Of a DNA stretch of 64,000 nucleotides, positions 37,359-46,119 are shown piece after piece. A program made the translations under genes and the position numbers. The notes under the pieces are model-generated. The model saw only the letters and a program-made list of their open reading frames with translations. It had not been told where the DNA came from and did no database searches. The DNA is from Aquella oligotrophica (GTDB lineage: Bacteria > Pseudomonadota > Gammaproteobacteria > Burkholderiales > UBA11063): NCBI RefSeq assembly GCF_002892535.1, contig NZ_CP024847.1, forward strand, positions 620,001-684,000, given 5' to 3'. Position 1 is the first letter of the stretch. Each line of letters begins with the position of its first letter.

Positions 37359-38213
37359 ATGTACAAAGAAGCAGGACTAACACCCTTTGAACGTTCCATT
37401 TTGGTTGATAAGTCAACCGAGCATCCTTTTACTGGCGAATATACAGATAACAAAGTTGATGGCACGTATTTGTGCCGAATGTGTGGACAGGCTTTATTTC
37501 GTGCGACAAATAAATTCCATTCAAGCTGTGGCTGGCCAAGCTTTGATAAGGAAATCGTTGGTGCTGTTAAAATGCTTCCCGATAGTGATGGGCGGAGAAC
37601 TGAAATTATTTGTAATCATTGCGGTGGACATTTAGGGCATGTTTTTCATGGAGAAGGGTTTACTTCCTTAAATACTAGACATTGTGTAAATTCAGCATCA
37701 CTAGATTTTGTTGCGGATACTGAAGTAACAAAAACCGATGAAGTTATTTTTGCAGCTGGCTGTTTTTGGGGCGTAGAATACTATTTGCAAAAATTACCTG
37801 GAGTTTTACTGACTGAAGTTGGTTATTGTGGTGGACATAAAGATAATCCTACTTATCAAGAAGTATGTACTAAAACAACTGGACATCTTGAGGTAGTAAG
37901 AGTGATTTACGATAGTAGCAAACTTGATTTGGATCGCCTGATTAAGTATTTCTTTGAAATCCATGATCCAACCCAAACTGATGGACAGGGGCCAGATATT
38001 GGAAACCAATATTTAAGCGCAATTTTCTATTATAATCAACGGCAGAAAGAAATTGCAGAAGGTATAATTAAGATACTTCAGGAAAAAGGCTATCAGATTG
38101 CTACAGCGTTAAGACCTGTTGAACCTTTCTGGATCGGCGAAGAATATCACCGTGATTATTATAATCATAAAGGGTCTTTGCCTTACTGTCATGGTTATAC
38201 TAAACGCTTTTAA
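37359..38213 (+). CDS. msrBA: Bifunctional methionine sulfoxide reductase, MsrB-MsrA fusion
   Basis: A 284-residue fusion that reduces both diastereomers of methionine sulfoxide. Residues 1-125 are MsrB: zinc cysteines CRMC and CNHC, and the catalytic Cys in NTRHCVNSASL. Residues 130-284 are MsrA, with the nucleophile in AAGCFWGVEYY, then GYCGGHKDNPTYQEVCT and EIHDPTQTDGQGPDIGNQYLS. There is no signal peptide, so it acts in the cytoplasm. The order B then A differs from the periplasmic thioredoxin-MsrA-MsrB protein (PilB) of Neisseria. Confidence 0.95.
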   Translation: MYKEAGLTPFERSILVDKSTEHPFTGEYTDNKVDGTYLCRMCGQALFRATNKFHSSCGWPSFDKEIVGAVKMLPDSDGRRTEIICNHCGGHLGHVFHGEGFTSLNTRHCVNSASLDFVADTEVTKTDEVIFAAGCFWGVEYYLQKLPGVLLTEVGYCGGHKDNPTYQEVCTKTTGHLEVVRVIYDSSKLDLDRLIKYFFEIHDPTQTDGQGPDIGNQYLSAIFYYNQRQKEIAEGIIKILQEKGYQIATALRPVEPFWIGEEYHRDYYNHKGSLPYCHGYTKRF

Positions 38214-38289
38214 TAAGATATTTATTATAACTGCTCGGACTATATCGCAATAATTACTATTTATTTGGATAATACAATAGGAGAATATT

Positions 38290-38712
38290 TTGAATAATCA
38301 GCAAAAAGATATTTATACGCTACCTTCTAGGGTACTTTTGGGAGTAGGTATTTGCGATTTATTGCGGGGTATTGCACATACGTTTTTATTAAACTACTCA
38401 GCAAGTCATGTGGCTAAGTTTGATTTGGCAACGGTACCGATGGATCAAATCTTTATGCTTGGTGTTTTTGGGATGTCAAATTTTGTTACTGGCTTTATTA
38501 ATATCTTGGTTGCAATTAAGGCTCGTGAGATCTCTCCACAAGTGTTATTATTAATTCCGCTGGCTTATCTGATTGGACTAGTTGGGGTTCGATTAAATGG
38601 TATTCATGCAGATGCTACTTTTAATGGCCGTTATATGATGTTTGTCTATTTTGCCATTTGTGGGCTAACTTATTTGATATTTTTGATTCAAAAACGAAAG
38701 ATTAAGGTGTAA
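38290..38712 (+). CDS. Small four-segment membrane protein of unknown function
   Basis: A 140-residue hydrophobic protein with about four segments. The TTG start at 38290 is supported by TAGGAG seven bases upstream; there is no better ATG. I do not recognise the family. It lies between msrBA and the DUF4116 gene on the same strand. Confidence 0.7.
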   Translation: MNNQQKDIYTLPSRVLLGVGICDLLRGIAHTFLLNYSASHVAKFDLATVPMDQIFMLGVFGMSNFVTGFINILVAIKAREISPQVLLLIPLAYLIGLVGVRLNGIHADATFNGRYMMFVYFAICGLTYLIFLIQKRKIKV

Positions 38713-38761
38713 CGTTTATAAGATAAGCCGCTAATTTATTTAACGCTTGGAGGCACGCGGG

Positions 38762-39697
38762 ATGGAAAAATTATTTACGCTAGATATTGATATCAATGAC
38801 GAAGATATTATTGATTTTGGCTTTCATGCAAAACACCTTGAACCAGAAAATCTGATAATCGATTGGGAAGAGATTGATGAGACTTTGGGCAAAGATGGTT
38901 GTGCACTAAAATTTATGCCAGAGGAAAAACGGGCAAATAAAGAAATCGTATTGTCAGCAGTTAATCAGCGTGGGATTGCCATTTATTATGCAGCGGAAGC
39001 ATTGAAGTCTGATATGGACATTGCTGAGGTTGCAATATTACAGGATCCATTAGCATGGAATTTTATCAGTGATGGTTTAAAAGCCAATCGTGATTTTATT
39101 TTACGTATGGTGGGTAAGGAAGTAACTAGCCTATATTTTGCTGATGATAAATTTAAGCGGGATAAAGAAATTGTCCTTGCTGCGATAACTCATGATCCAT
39201 ATGCGTTAGCATATGCTGATATTAGCTTACGCTCAGATCGAGATATTGTTGCTGAAGCATATCGTTTACGGGCAAGCTCATTGCAGTTTGCGAGTAAAAA
39301 TTTACGTTCAGATAGTGATTTCATGCGTCCTTTAATCATGAACTATCCTTATGCTTTTGAATTTGCATCAGAAGGATTAAAGTCTAACCGTGATTTTGTT
39401 AAAAATATTGTTTCTACTGCCGGTCGTGCATTAGAATATGTAGATGAGCATCTTAAATCAGACCCAGAAATAGTAGGGCTAGCCATAAAAAGTCACCGTT
39501 GGGCGCTTGAATATGCAAATAATGATCTTAGGGATAATAAGGAATTCATCCTGCCATTACTGGCTATTGGTGGACAAGTACTTCGTTATGTAAGTGATAG
39601 ACTAAGATCTGATCAAGAAGTTGTTGCTGAAGCTATCAAGTATCACCCGTGGGCACTTGAATATGCAAATGAAGACATAAAAAATAACTTCGCGTAA
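38762..39697 (+). CDS. DUF4116 repeat protein
   Basis: A 311-residue soluble protein. From about residue 55 on it consists of ten tandem 25-residue units of the form D/N-x-(E/D)-(I/F)-V-x(2)-A-I-x(5)-A-L-x-(Y/F)-A-x(3)-L-(R/K)-S, each probably a pair of helices. This is the DUF4116 repeat, common in protists and in host-associated bacteria, with unknown function; such alpha-solenoids usually bind proteins. The first 50 residues are acidic and distinct. The ATG at 38762 is preferred because GGAGG lies eight bases before it. Confidence 0.82.
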   Translation: MEKLFTLDIDINDEDIIDFGFHAKHLEPENLIIDWEEIDETLGKDGCALKFMPEEKRANKEIVLSAVNQRGIAIYYAAEALKSDMDIAEVAILQDPLAWNFISDGLKANRDFILRMVGKEVTSLYFADDKFKRDKEIVLAAITHDPYALAYADISLRSDRDIVAEAYRLRASSLQFASKNLRSDSDFMRPLIMNYPYAFEFASEGLKSNRDFVKNIVSTAGRALEYVDEHLKSDPEIVGLAIKSHRWALEYANNDLRDNKEFILPLLAIGGQVLRYVSDRLRSDQEVVAEAIKYHPWALEYANEDIKNNFA

Positions 39698-39703
39698 AAC
39701 CGC

Positions 39704-39758
39704 AGTCTGCACCATAGAAACATGAGGAAGAATAGTTGTTGGTTTGATGCAGACTTTT
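39704..39758 (+). terminator. Possible terminator after the DUF4116 gene
   Basis: AGTCTGCA at 39704-39711 pairs with TGCAGACT at 39748-39755, followed by TTTT. The loop is large (36 bases), so efficiency is uncertain. Confidence 0.4.
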
Positions 39759-39819
39759 GGTTTAATAAAGAATATCCAAGTATATATTTTATTATTTAAT
39801 TGCCAAAATAGCTACTAAT

Positions 39820-39846
39820 ATTTTTGTATAACAGTTATACAAAAAT
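39820..39846. repeat. Perfect 12-base inverted repeat ATTTTTGTATAA/TTATACAAAAAT
   Basis: Arms 39820-39831 and 39835-39846 are separated by CAG. The second arm ends in A residues on either strand, so this is not a typical terminator. It lies between convergent genes. The half-site recurs as a direct repeat upstream of the chitinase gene. Confidence 0.6.
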
Positions 39847-39868
39847 CCACTTTTAAATTGGCAGTAGC

Positions 39869-40531
39869 CTACTTTTGCTGCCACCCATTATGGATTTTTT
39901 CAAGATTTTGCTTATATTGGTTAATGATCTCTGTAATCGTTGGCCGCTCACATTCTGCATCTGTTTGTCCCTGATATTTACAAATAACCCAATAATGATA
40001 CTGTCCAAACCCTATTGGACGTAAACCAGTCTCTAGAAATACCGACATTAAACAGGTAATTGTTATAGCGAGGAATAGTCCAGTTAAATAATTTACACAA
40101 CCTTTATTTTTCGGTATTGAATAATTAGCTGATGAATCAAGCAGAAACCTTGCTATTACAATATAGATTGTTAATAGATTAAACATTACAAATGCCCAGC
40201 CATACATATGGACGCCAAAAATTGTTGAGCCAATTTGTGGCATACCTGGTGGGATTTCTACCAGAATATGGAGTAAAGAAACATAGCTACCAAGAATACT
40301 ACTGATGAAACACAATAAGTAGCCGCATTTTAAGTTATTCGATCTAATGTTGATTAGTAGTCCAGAGCCAAATAATAAAAATCCAATGCGTTGCAAATTA
40401 CATAAGGCGCATGGCAGTATAGTGTCAATAAATAGCTGATAATATAATGCAGTTAGCAATATTCCAGAGACTACTACTAATGCAATAAGATTTAGTTTTC
40501 TAAGCTGTTGGAAATTCATACTCTTTACCAC
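39869..40531 (-). CDS. DsbB-like disulfide bond formation protein
   Basis: A 220-residue inner-membrane protein. PCALCNLQRIGF near residue 40 is the CxxC signature of DsbB, which passes electrons from DsbA to quinones. It has five hydrophobic segments rather than four. The loop between the third and fourth segments, where DsbB has its second cysteine pair, lacks cysteines. Instead a pair is found in the predicted periplasmic tail (VICKYQGQTDAEC). It overlaps a 73-residue membrane protein gene by seven bases. It is probably a divergent DsbB relative; the partner thiol protein is not visible. Confidence 0.8.
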   Translation of the reverse strand: MVKSMNFQQLRKLNLIALVVVSGILLTALYYQLFIDTILPCALCNLQRIGFLLFGSGLLINIRSNNLKCGYLLCFISSILGSYVSLLHILVEIPPGMPQIGSTIFGVHMYGWAFVMFNLLTIYIVIARFLLDSSANYSIPKNKGCVNYLTGLFLAITITCLMSVFLETGLRPIGFGQYHYWVICKYQGQTDAECERPTITEIINQYKQNLEKIHNGWQQK

Positions 40532-40746
40532 GAATAGGTTTTTAAATCTGAAATATGAAAATTTGCATAGTGAATGATCCAGATACCATAAATGATGACT
40601 GAGATAATCACCAAACTATATTTTAACCTAGGATTTTTTATAAAAACAATCCCAAAGGCTGAGATGCAAACAGCAAAGAAGGGGATGATTCCTGCAAACA
40701 AAATTTTTCCTTTGGTTTGGATTATATATAGTATGAATTTTATCAC
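40525..40746 (-). CDS. Small membrane protein upstream of the DsbB-like gene
   Basis: A 73-residue protein with two or three hydrophobic segments (about 12-33 and 43-60) and basic residues between them. Its end overlaps the start of the DsbB-like gene by seven bases, which implies coupled translation and perhaps a joint complex. No family recognised. Confidence 0.6.
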   Translation of the reverse strand: MIKFILYIIQTKGKILFAGIIPFFAVCISAFGIVFIKNPRLKYSLVIISVIIYGIWIIHYANFHISDLKTYSW

Positions 40747-40855
40747 ACTAAAAATTTACTATATAAACCAGTTGAGTCATTATTTAATCAATATAAATAA
40801 GGGAAGTAAATTATCGGATGTTAACTACTTGTTCAACGGTAAGTTAGCAATTTAC

Positions 40856-41392
40856 TCATCTGATTACCCACAAATTTGCTGCCTTGGGCTCGCAGATTAT
40901 TCCGTGCGGATAAATGTTAGCTTCTTTTTTAATCTTTATTGTTATTTGGATTGACTCTTGAAATATTGGTGAAATATCTCTACGAGGTAGTTCGATTTCA
41001 AATATTATTCCAGTCTGACGATTCTTGAAAACTATTTTATGAATATTTGAAAGTAATGACTCTTTTTGACTATTATTAATTGAGTAAACCAAAGGTGATT
41101 CAATTCGAGTAGCTTTTATTTTTGCATCGGATAATGATGTCCCTTCTAGTATCATTGGCTTTAGCCAGATACTATCGCCTGAGATGGGAGTTACAGTGAG
41201 ACTAATGCTTGCTTCTGGGCTTGGTCTCCACTCCTCTTCACCGTACCAAGAGCGAAAAACAATTGCGTCTGGGGTTGAAGTGAAATTTGGTTCTATACTA
41301 ATATTTACTTCATTCTTGAAGCCTAGAATAAATTTTTCAGTTTCTATTTTATAGTTTCCAGCAGCGTTAAAGAGGATTATTTCATTATTCAT
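40856..41392 (-). CDS. Hypothetical cytoplasmic protein
   Basis: A 178-residue protein without signal peptide or membrane segment and with alternating hydrophobic residues that suggest beta-structure. No motif is recognised. The base and codon pattern resembles its neighbours. It lies 109 bases upstream of the two-gene DsbB-like unit on the same strand, so co-transcription is possible. Confidence 0.6.
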   Translation of the reverse strand: MNNEIILFNAAGNYKIETEKFILGFKNEVNISIEPNFTSTPDAIVFRSWYGEEEWRPSPEASISLTVTPISGDSIWLKPMILEGTSLSDAKIKATRIESPLVYSINNSQKESLLSNIHKIVFKNRQTGIIFEIELPRRDISPIFQESIQITIKIKKEANIYPHGIICEPKAANLWVIR

Positions 41393-41596
41393 TCTCGTAT
41401 AGCTTTCTTAATTTAGTCTTATCTAATGATATTTAGCTCTATGGTTAGTCGAATACTATATTTTAAAGATTTTGTGTGAAGAAATGATTCTACCATCTAA
41501 AATAAACTTATCTTCAAATAAGAGCTCATCTTTAGTTATAATTAGCTACTACAAGTAATCTAATAGTTGTGTGTGGAAATTTATCAGGATAATACA

Positions 41597-41986
41597 ATGA
41601 GCTTTAAATGTAAATGTGGAAGTAATAAAGATTATCAGGTTTGTTGCGGTATTTATATTAATGATAATAAGCTACCAGATACACCAGAACAATTGATGCG
41701 CTCTCGTTATACGGCATATACGATGGCTAATATTGATTATATTGTTAAAACTATGCAAGGTAAACCACTAGTTGCTTATGATCAGAAAGAATCTACACTA
41801 TGGGCACAGAGCGTAATTTGGCAAAAGCTTGAAGTTTTAAATAGCTCAATGAATAATGATCAGGGGGTAGTTGAATTTAAAGCATATTATAATGATGCTA
41901 ATCGCAATGTTATCTTACATGAGATTAGCCAATTTAGGCGTAAGGATGGGCGATGGTATTATATTGATGGTGAAATAATTGGCTAA
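41597..41986 (+). CDS. YchJ family (UPF0225) protein with N-terminal SEC-C motif
   Basis: A 129-residue protein. The N-terminus CKCGSNKDYQVCCG is a zinc-binding SEC-C motif, and PDTPEQLMRSRYTAY begins the YchJ-type NTF2-like domain that ends in RRKDGRWYYIDGE. The function of the family is unknown. The ATG at 41597 is preferred over an upstream GTG since AGGA lies eight bases before it and the zinc motif then starts at residue 4. Confidence 0.85.
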   Translation: MSFKCKCGSNKDYQVCCGIYINDNKLPDTPEQLMRSRYTAYTMANIDYIVKTMQGKPLVAYDQKESTLWAQSVIWQKLEVLNSSMNNDQGVVEFKAYYNDANRNVILHEISQFRRKDGRWYYIDGEIIG

Positions 41987-42017
41987 AATAATCGTCGAAC
42001 TATGGTGATCATTAAGT

Positions 42018-42776
42018 ATGAAAGAAATCTATCTTAATAATTCCGATTCAGAAATAACTTTAATATTTTTGCATGGCTGGTGCCTAAGTCCGGAATCATT
42101 TCGTGAGCAAATTAATTATTTTCGTCGTAATTATTCGATCTTAGCCCCTGATTATTCTGAGCTGGTTGGCGATATGTCAGTTAGTCAGGATAGACTGCTA
42201 TTAGAAATAGTTGAGAGAATAAGTAAACGTATTAGCCAATTAAATCTTTCTAAAGTTATTTTTATCGGTCATAGTATGGGTGGGATAATAGCATTACAGC
42301 TTGCTGCACGATTTATTAAGGTTACATTTGCGTCTATTATTATTGATACAACGATGCCTTCTTCCATTAAGCAACAGAAAGTTTTTCGTGATTTTCTCGC
42401 GTCATTATCCACGGGTAATCAAGAAGAGCAGATAAGAGGCTTTATTAGTAGAAGAATGTATAATCTTCAATTGGATGATAGGGATCGTGTAAATTTGATT
42501 ATAAAGGAGATGGTAGATAAATGGAGTAAGTTTCCTGAGCGCTTTAACCAACTACTTTATCAGGCGGTATTATTTGACTCTGAAGCTGCATTACGTATTT
42601 TAAAAATGCCATTAATGTACTTAGGTGGAACTCCACCGTGTGGCGACATCGAGAAGCTACAGCAAATTAAGCGTGATATAATAATTAAAAGTCTGCCTTG
42701 TGGTCATTTTATTATGAATAATCTGCCACAAGATTTGAATCTTACTGTCGAGAAGTTTATCTTTAACATAATTTAA
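42018..42776 (+). CDS. Alpha/beta hydrolase, BioH-like
   Basis: A 252-residue hydrolase of the alpha/beta fold. It has an oxyanion motif FLHGWCLSPESF, the nucleophile elbow IGHSMGGIIA (Ser near residue 88), and a C-terminal catalytic His in LPCGHFIMNNLP. The opening LHGW is shared with BioH, the pimeloyl-ACP methyl ester esterase of biotin synthesis, but no bio gene is near, so only the fold is certain. It lies 31 bases after the YchJ-type gene. Confidence 0.78.
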   Translation: MKEIYLNNSDSEITLIFLHGWCLSPESFREQINYFRRNYSILAPDYSELVGDMSVSQDRLLLEIVERISKRISQLNLSKVIFIGHSMGGIIALQLAARFIKVTFASIIIDTTMPSSIKQQKVFRDFLASLSTGNQEEQIRGFISRRMYNLQLDDRDRVNLIIKEMVDKWSKFPERFNQLLYQAVLFDSEAALRILKMPLMYLGGTPPCGDIEKLQQIKRDIIIKSLPCGHFIMNNLPQDLNLTVEKFIFNII

Positions 42777-43001
42777 ATATCCCCTCCAGCTCATCAGTCA
42801 ATAATCTGCTTATACTCAAAACGATTGAAATTCCTAGCTCGTTATTTGGCTTCTCACTTACTATTTATAAGCTGCGTCGCTCACGCCTACTAGGCTTCTT
42901 CAGTCTGGCTGAGTATATATTGCGATAGTAATTGCTAGTAGGTAATCGCAAAAAATTACTCTAAAATCATAACTAAACTTATCGTAATTACTAATCTGTT
43001 G

Positions 43002-43010
43002 TGCTATAAT
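43002..43010 (+). promoter_or_regulatory. Extended -10 promoter of the dipeptidase gene
   Basis: TGCTATAAT is a perfect extended -10 element 45 bases before the ATG. An AAGGA ribosome site lies between. The rest of the 278-base gap from 42777 shows no clear element. Confidence 0.6.
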
Positions 43011-43054
43011 TCATTTTTACTTTTTTCGCATTTCTATATAAGGAATATCTCTAA

Positions 43055-44524
43055 ATGAAAAAAATAGCCTTACTTATAGCCGCTATTACTGGCACAATAT
43101 CATCCAGCTATGCCTGCACCACCATTTTAGTTGGTAAGAATGCCAGTAGCGATGGTTCAATTCTTATTGCGCGTAATGAAGATGGTGAAAGTGGTAATGC
43201 AGCTGTTCGGTTTATGTATCATCCTCCGCGTAAAACAGGCTATTTATACAAAAATGTAGAAGAGAATCAGTTTACTTACCAAATGCCAGATAATTTAATG
43301 GGTTATACGGGTAGCCCAGACTGGCAAACTAATAATAGTACCTTTGAAGAGGCTGGATTTAATGATCTTGGTGTAGGTATTTCAGCAACTGAAACTATTT
43401 TTAGCAATCCACAAACGCTCAAAGTTGATCCTTATGTTGAAAGTACTGGAATTGTAGAAGAAGCAATCCCAACTATCCTTTTGCCACAGATGAAATCGGC
43501 GCGTGAAGGTGTGTTAATGCTAGGGCAGCTTATTGAGTCATATGGGTCAGGAGAAGGATTTGGGATAGCGTTCGTTGATAAAGATGAAGCTTGGTATCTT
43601 GAAAATGCTGGCGGTCACCAATGGTTGGCGGTTCGCTTACCTGAAGATGGCTACTTCGTATCGGCTAATCAGTCACGATTAGGAACCGTTGATTTATCTG
43701 ATACTCAAAATTATTTATCATCACCAAATTTGATTAGTTTTGCGGAACAAAACGGCTTATATAATCCGAAAAAAGATGGGGCATTTAATTTCCATAAAGT
43801 TTATGGACAAAACAATGACAATGATAAAGAGTATAACTACCCGCGTGTGAAATATTTACAAAATTCATTTACCAAATCAACTTTAAATTACCCAGTAAAA
43901 GATGGTGATTTCCCAGTGTTTTTGAAACCAGATCATAAATTATCGGTTGCAGATGTTGAAAGTGCGTTATCAAGCTACTATCAGGGAACTGAACAAGATC
44001 CATATACTTCACAGAACCCTAAAGCTACTAAACGCCCAATTTCGGTTTACCGGACTCAACAATCACATGTATTACAGGTTCGTGATAATTTGCCAATGCC
44101 AATAGCTAATGTTGAATATTTGAATCTGGGAATGACGGCAACAGGCATTTATGTTCCATTCTACCAGGGTGCAACAATTCCAGAGGAATATAAAATCGCT
44201 ACCGATAAAGCAGATAATATCTCTGCTTATTGGAAATTCCGCCGCCTGCAAATGCTAGTGATGCAGAATTTCCCACGTTATGCACCTACAGTTCAGCAAA
44301 GTTATACTTTATTAAGTCAGCAAATAGCGGATAATCAGAAGCAATTTGAGGCTGAGTATGTGAAACTTTATGCTAAACACCCGAAAAAAGCGCAAAAGTT
44401 GCTGGATGACTTCACCAAAAATACTCTCGATGCCGTATATGATGTAACGGATCAGTTAACCAATCAAATTTTGACTGACCAGTCAACCAATGTTGGTAAA
44501 CTCTATGAGTTTCATGGTGCATAA
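43055..44524 (+). CDS. pepD: Secreted C69-family dipeptidase
   Basis: A 489-residue Ntn-type dipeptidase. A signal peptide (MKKIALLIAAITGTISSSYA) precedes Cys21 in ACTTILVGKNASSDGS. Cleavage before this cysteine would expose the N-terminal nucleophile of the C69 family. ARNEDGESGN and GEGFGIAFVDKDEAWYLENAGGHQW are family motifs. Its size matches peptidase U34/C69 proteins of lactic acid bacteria and proteobacteria. It probably releases amino acids from peptides outside the cytoplasm and so feeds the permeases. It has its own promoter and terminator. Confidence 0.9.
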   Translation: MKKIALLIAAITGTISSSYACTTILVGKNASSDGSILIARNEDGESGNAAVRFMYHPPRKTGYLYKNVEENQFTYQMPDNLMGYTGSPDWQTNNSTFEEAGFNDLGVGISATETIFSNPQTLKVDPYVESTGIVEEAIPTILLPQMKSAREGVLMLGQLIESYGSGEGFGIAFVDKDEAWYLENAGGHQWLAVRLPEDGYFVSANQSRLGTVDLSDTQNYLSSPNLISFAEQNGLYNPKKDGAFNFHKVYGQNNDNDKEYNYPRVKYLQNSFTKSTLNYPVKDGDFPVFLKPDHKLSVADVESALSSYYQGTEQDPYTSQNPKATKRPISVYRTQQSHVLQVRDNLPMPIANVEYLNLGMTATGIYVPFYQGATIPEEYKIATDKADNISAYWKFRRLQMLVMQNFPRYAPTVQQSYTLLSQQIADNQKQFEAEYVKLYAKHPKKAQKLLDDFTKNTLDAVYDVTDQLTNQILTDQSTNVGKLYEFHGA

Positions 44525-44529
44525 ATTTT

Positions 44530-44554
44530 AAATACCAGACTATGTCTGGTATTT
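44530..44554 (+). terminator. Intrinsic terminator after the dipeptidase gene
   Basis: An 11-base-pair perfect stem (AAATACCAGAC/GTCTGGTATTT) with a three-base loop is followed by GTTT. It begins five bases after the stop codon. Confidence 0.8.
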
Positions 44555-44586
44555 GTTTAACTAGTTACCTTTAGAAAGAAAATATT

Positions 44587-45717
44587 ATGTCTTCGGAAAT
44601 GCGTTCCATAACTGCCAAATATATTTTTGATGGTGTGAATTTATTAACTAATAAAATTGTACTTCTTGCAGATAATCAGATCGTTGATGTTATTGATTCT
44701 GACAAACTTTATGATAAAAGCCAGCTCGAGGATTTTGGGAATAGTGTGATTAGTCCCGGTATGCTTGACTTACAGCTAAATGGTTGTGGTGGTGTACTTT
44801 TTAACGCAGATATCAGTATGGAAACACTAGAAACAATGCATCAGACTAATCTAAAGTTTGGGACAACCGGATTTTTGCCAACCTTAATAACAGCTGATTT
44901 TAATGATTCAATTACGGCTTTGGAAGTAGTCAAAGAATGGTTTAAGCAATACGGTAATACTCGTGGCGTTCTTGGCATCCATCTGGAAGGACCTTTCTTA
45001 TCTAAAGAGAAGCGGGGGATACACCCAGAAGAGTTTATCATTAAGCCAACTGACGAGATGCTTGCTAAAATAGTTCCATATGCTAAATTATTTCCAATTA
45101 AAATGACGATGGCAGCTGAAAATGTCAAACCTGAGCAGATTGAATTTTTAGCAAAACATGGTATCATTGTCTCAATCGGACATTCAAATGCTAGTTATGA
45201 GGTTGCTGAAAATGCATTTAAACATGGCGCCAAGACTGTTACTCATATGTTTAATGCCATGAGTGGTATGACAGGGCGTAACCCCGGTCTAATCGGTGCT
45301 GTTTTAGCTAATCCGGTCTATCTAGGGCTCATAGTTGATATGCTTCATGTAGATAAGGCAAATGTAAGATTAATGACTAATCTTAAGCCAACTAGTGTTT
45401 ATCTGGTTACCGATGCCGTTACGCCTACTGGTACAGATATGACAGAATTTGATTTTGCTGGAAAACACTTATATGTTCGTGATGGTAAATGTGTTGATGA
45501 TGCTGGGACTTTGGGTGGGGCATATCTGACAATGAATGAGGCTATTGAAAACTGTGTTGAGAAATGTGGGCTGAGTCTTGAACAGTCATTGACTATGGCG
45601 ACACTGATTCCTGCACAATTAATTGGGGTTGATGACCAGATTGGTCGGATTGCTGAGGGCTATCGCGCCGATTTGATAGCTATTGATCTGGATTCATATT
45701 CTTGCCAGCTGATCTAA
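44587..45717 (+). CDS. nagA: N-acetylglucosamine-6-phosphate deacetylase
   Basis: A 376-residue amidohydrolase that deacetylates GlcNAc-6-phosphate, the entry to chitin and peptidoglycan amino-sugar catabolism. SPGMLDLQLNGCGG replaces the usual G-x-D-x-H-x-H metal site in the way known for NagA. HLEGPFLSKEKRGIHP holds the metal-binding Glu; IGHSNASY and THMFNAMSG supply the histidines; LVTDAVTPTG holds the catalytic Asp. The chitinase gene lies directly downstream on the same strand, which supports use of chitin-derived GlcNAc. nagB and a transporter are not in the window. Confidence 0.95.
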   Translation: MSSEMRSITAKYIFDGVNLLTNKIVLLADNQIVDVIDSDKLYDKSQLEDFGNSVISPGMLDLQLNGCGGVLFNADISMETLETMHQTNLKFGTTGFLPTLITADFNDSITALEVVKEWFKQYGNTRGVLGIHLEGPFLSKEKRGIHPEEFIIKPTDEMLAKIVPYAKLFPIKMTMAAENVKPEQIEFLAKHGIIVSIGHSNASYEVAENAFKHGAKTVTHMFNAMSGMTGRNPGLIGAVLANPVYLGLIVDMLHVDKANVRLMTNLKPTSVYLVTDAVTPTGTDMTEFDFAGKHLYVRDGKCVDDAGTLGGAYLTMNEAIENCVEKCGLSLEQSLTMATLIPAQLIGVDDQIGRIAEGYRADLIAIDLDSYSCQLI

Positions 45718-45749
45718 TGTATAGTCTTCATTCTTAACTCTAGATAATT

Positions 45750-45786
45750 CGCATATACTAGCAAGTTAATGACATTAGTATATGCG
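45750..45786. terminator. Hairpin after nagA
   Basis: An 11-base-pair perfect inverted repeat (CGCATATACTA/TAGTATATGCG) with a 15-base loop, 33 bases after nagA. It has no T-tract, so it may be a weak or factor-assisted terminator. Confidence 0.4.
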
Positions 45787-45988
45787 CGATTTAAAAACCT
45801 ACTTTATCCCATCTGGGCAGAAACTTTTAGTCCATCAAATAATCTTTTTCTTCTTATATATTGTTAGAGCTTCTCAATATATACTTTTTATAATGTTATA
45901 GTTTAGCTACTTTCAGTTGTGCTATTTCACTTCTTTCGTAAGTAATTATTTTGCTTGTTACTTAGAAATAAAGAGCTAATTATTCCAC

Positions 45989-46021
45989 TTATACAAAAAT
46001 GAATAATTATTATACAAAAAT
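45989..46021. repeat. Direct repeat TTATACAAAAAT, two copies 21 bases apart
   Basis: Identical 12-base copies at 45989-46000 and 46010-46021, each followed by G. The 21-base period equals two helical turns. They lie about 30-60 bases before the -10 element of the chitinase gene, where an activator would bind. The same sequence forms the inverted repeat at 39820-39846. Read on minus, one copy contains TATAAT, so chance resemblance to promoters must be kept in mind. Confidence 0.5.
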
Positions 46022-46050
46022 GTCTATTTCCAGTTGGTATCTTAATTTGT

Positions 46051-46056
46051 TAGAAT
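46051..46056 (+). promoter_or_regulatory. -10 element of the chitinase gene
   Basis: TAGAAT at 46051-46056, with no acceptable -35 hexamer at the right distance. This fits a promoter that needs an activator. It also disfavours the ATG at 46063 and supports a start at 46120. Confidence 0.4.
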
Positions 46057-46119
46057 CTGGGCATGAATGATTACAATGTTAAAATAATCATGAAAAATGG
46101 TTCTAGAGGGAAAATAGGC

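Noticed and set aside
40592-40954. Plus-strand 120-residue frame
   Set aside because: It overlaps the minus-strand small membrane gene and the hypothetical gene, has no ribosome site, and reads as a shadow.
42777-43001. Partial inverted repeat TATACTCA/TGAGTATA as a mobile-element remnant
   Set aside because: The arms are only eight bases, about 100 bases apart, and no transposase fragment or target duplication is seen.
43243-43255. Another TTATACAAAAAT copy
   Set aside because: It lies inside the dipeptidase coding sequence and encodes ordinary residues (Tyr-Lys-Asn). It shows that the motif can arise by chance in AT-rich DNA.
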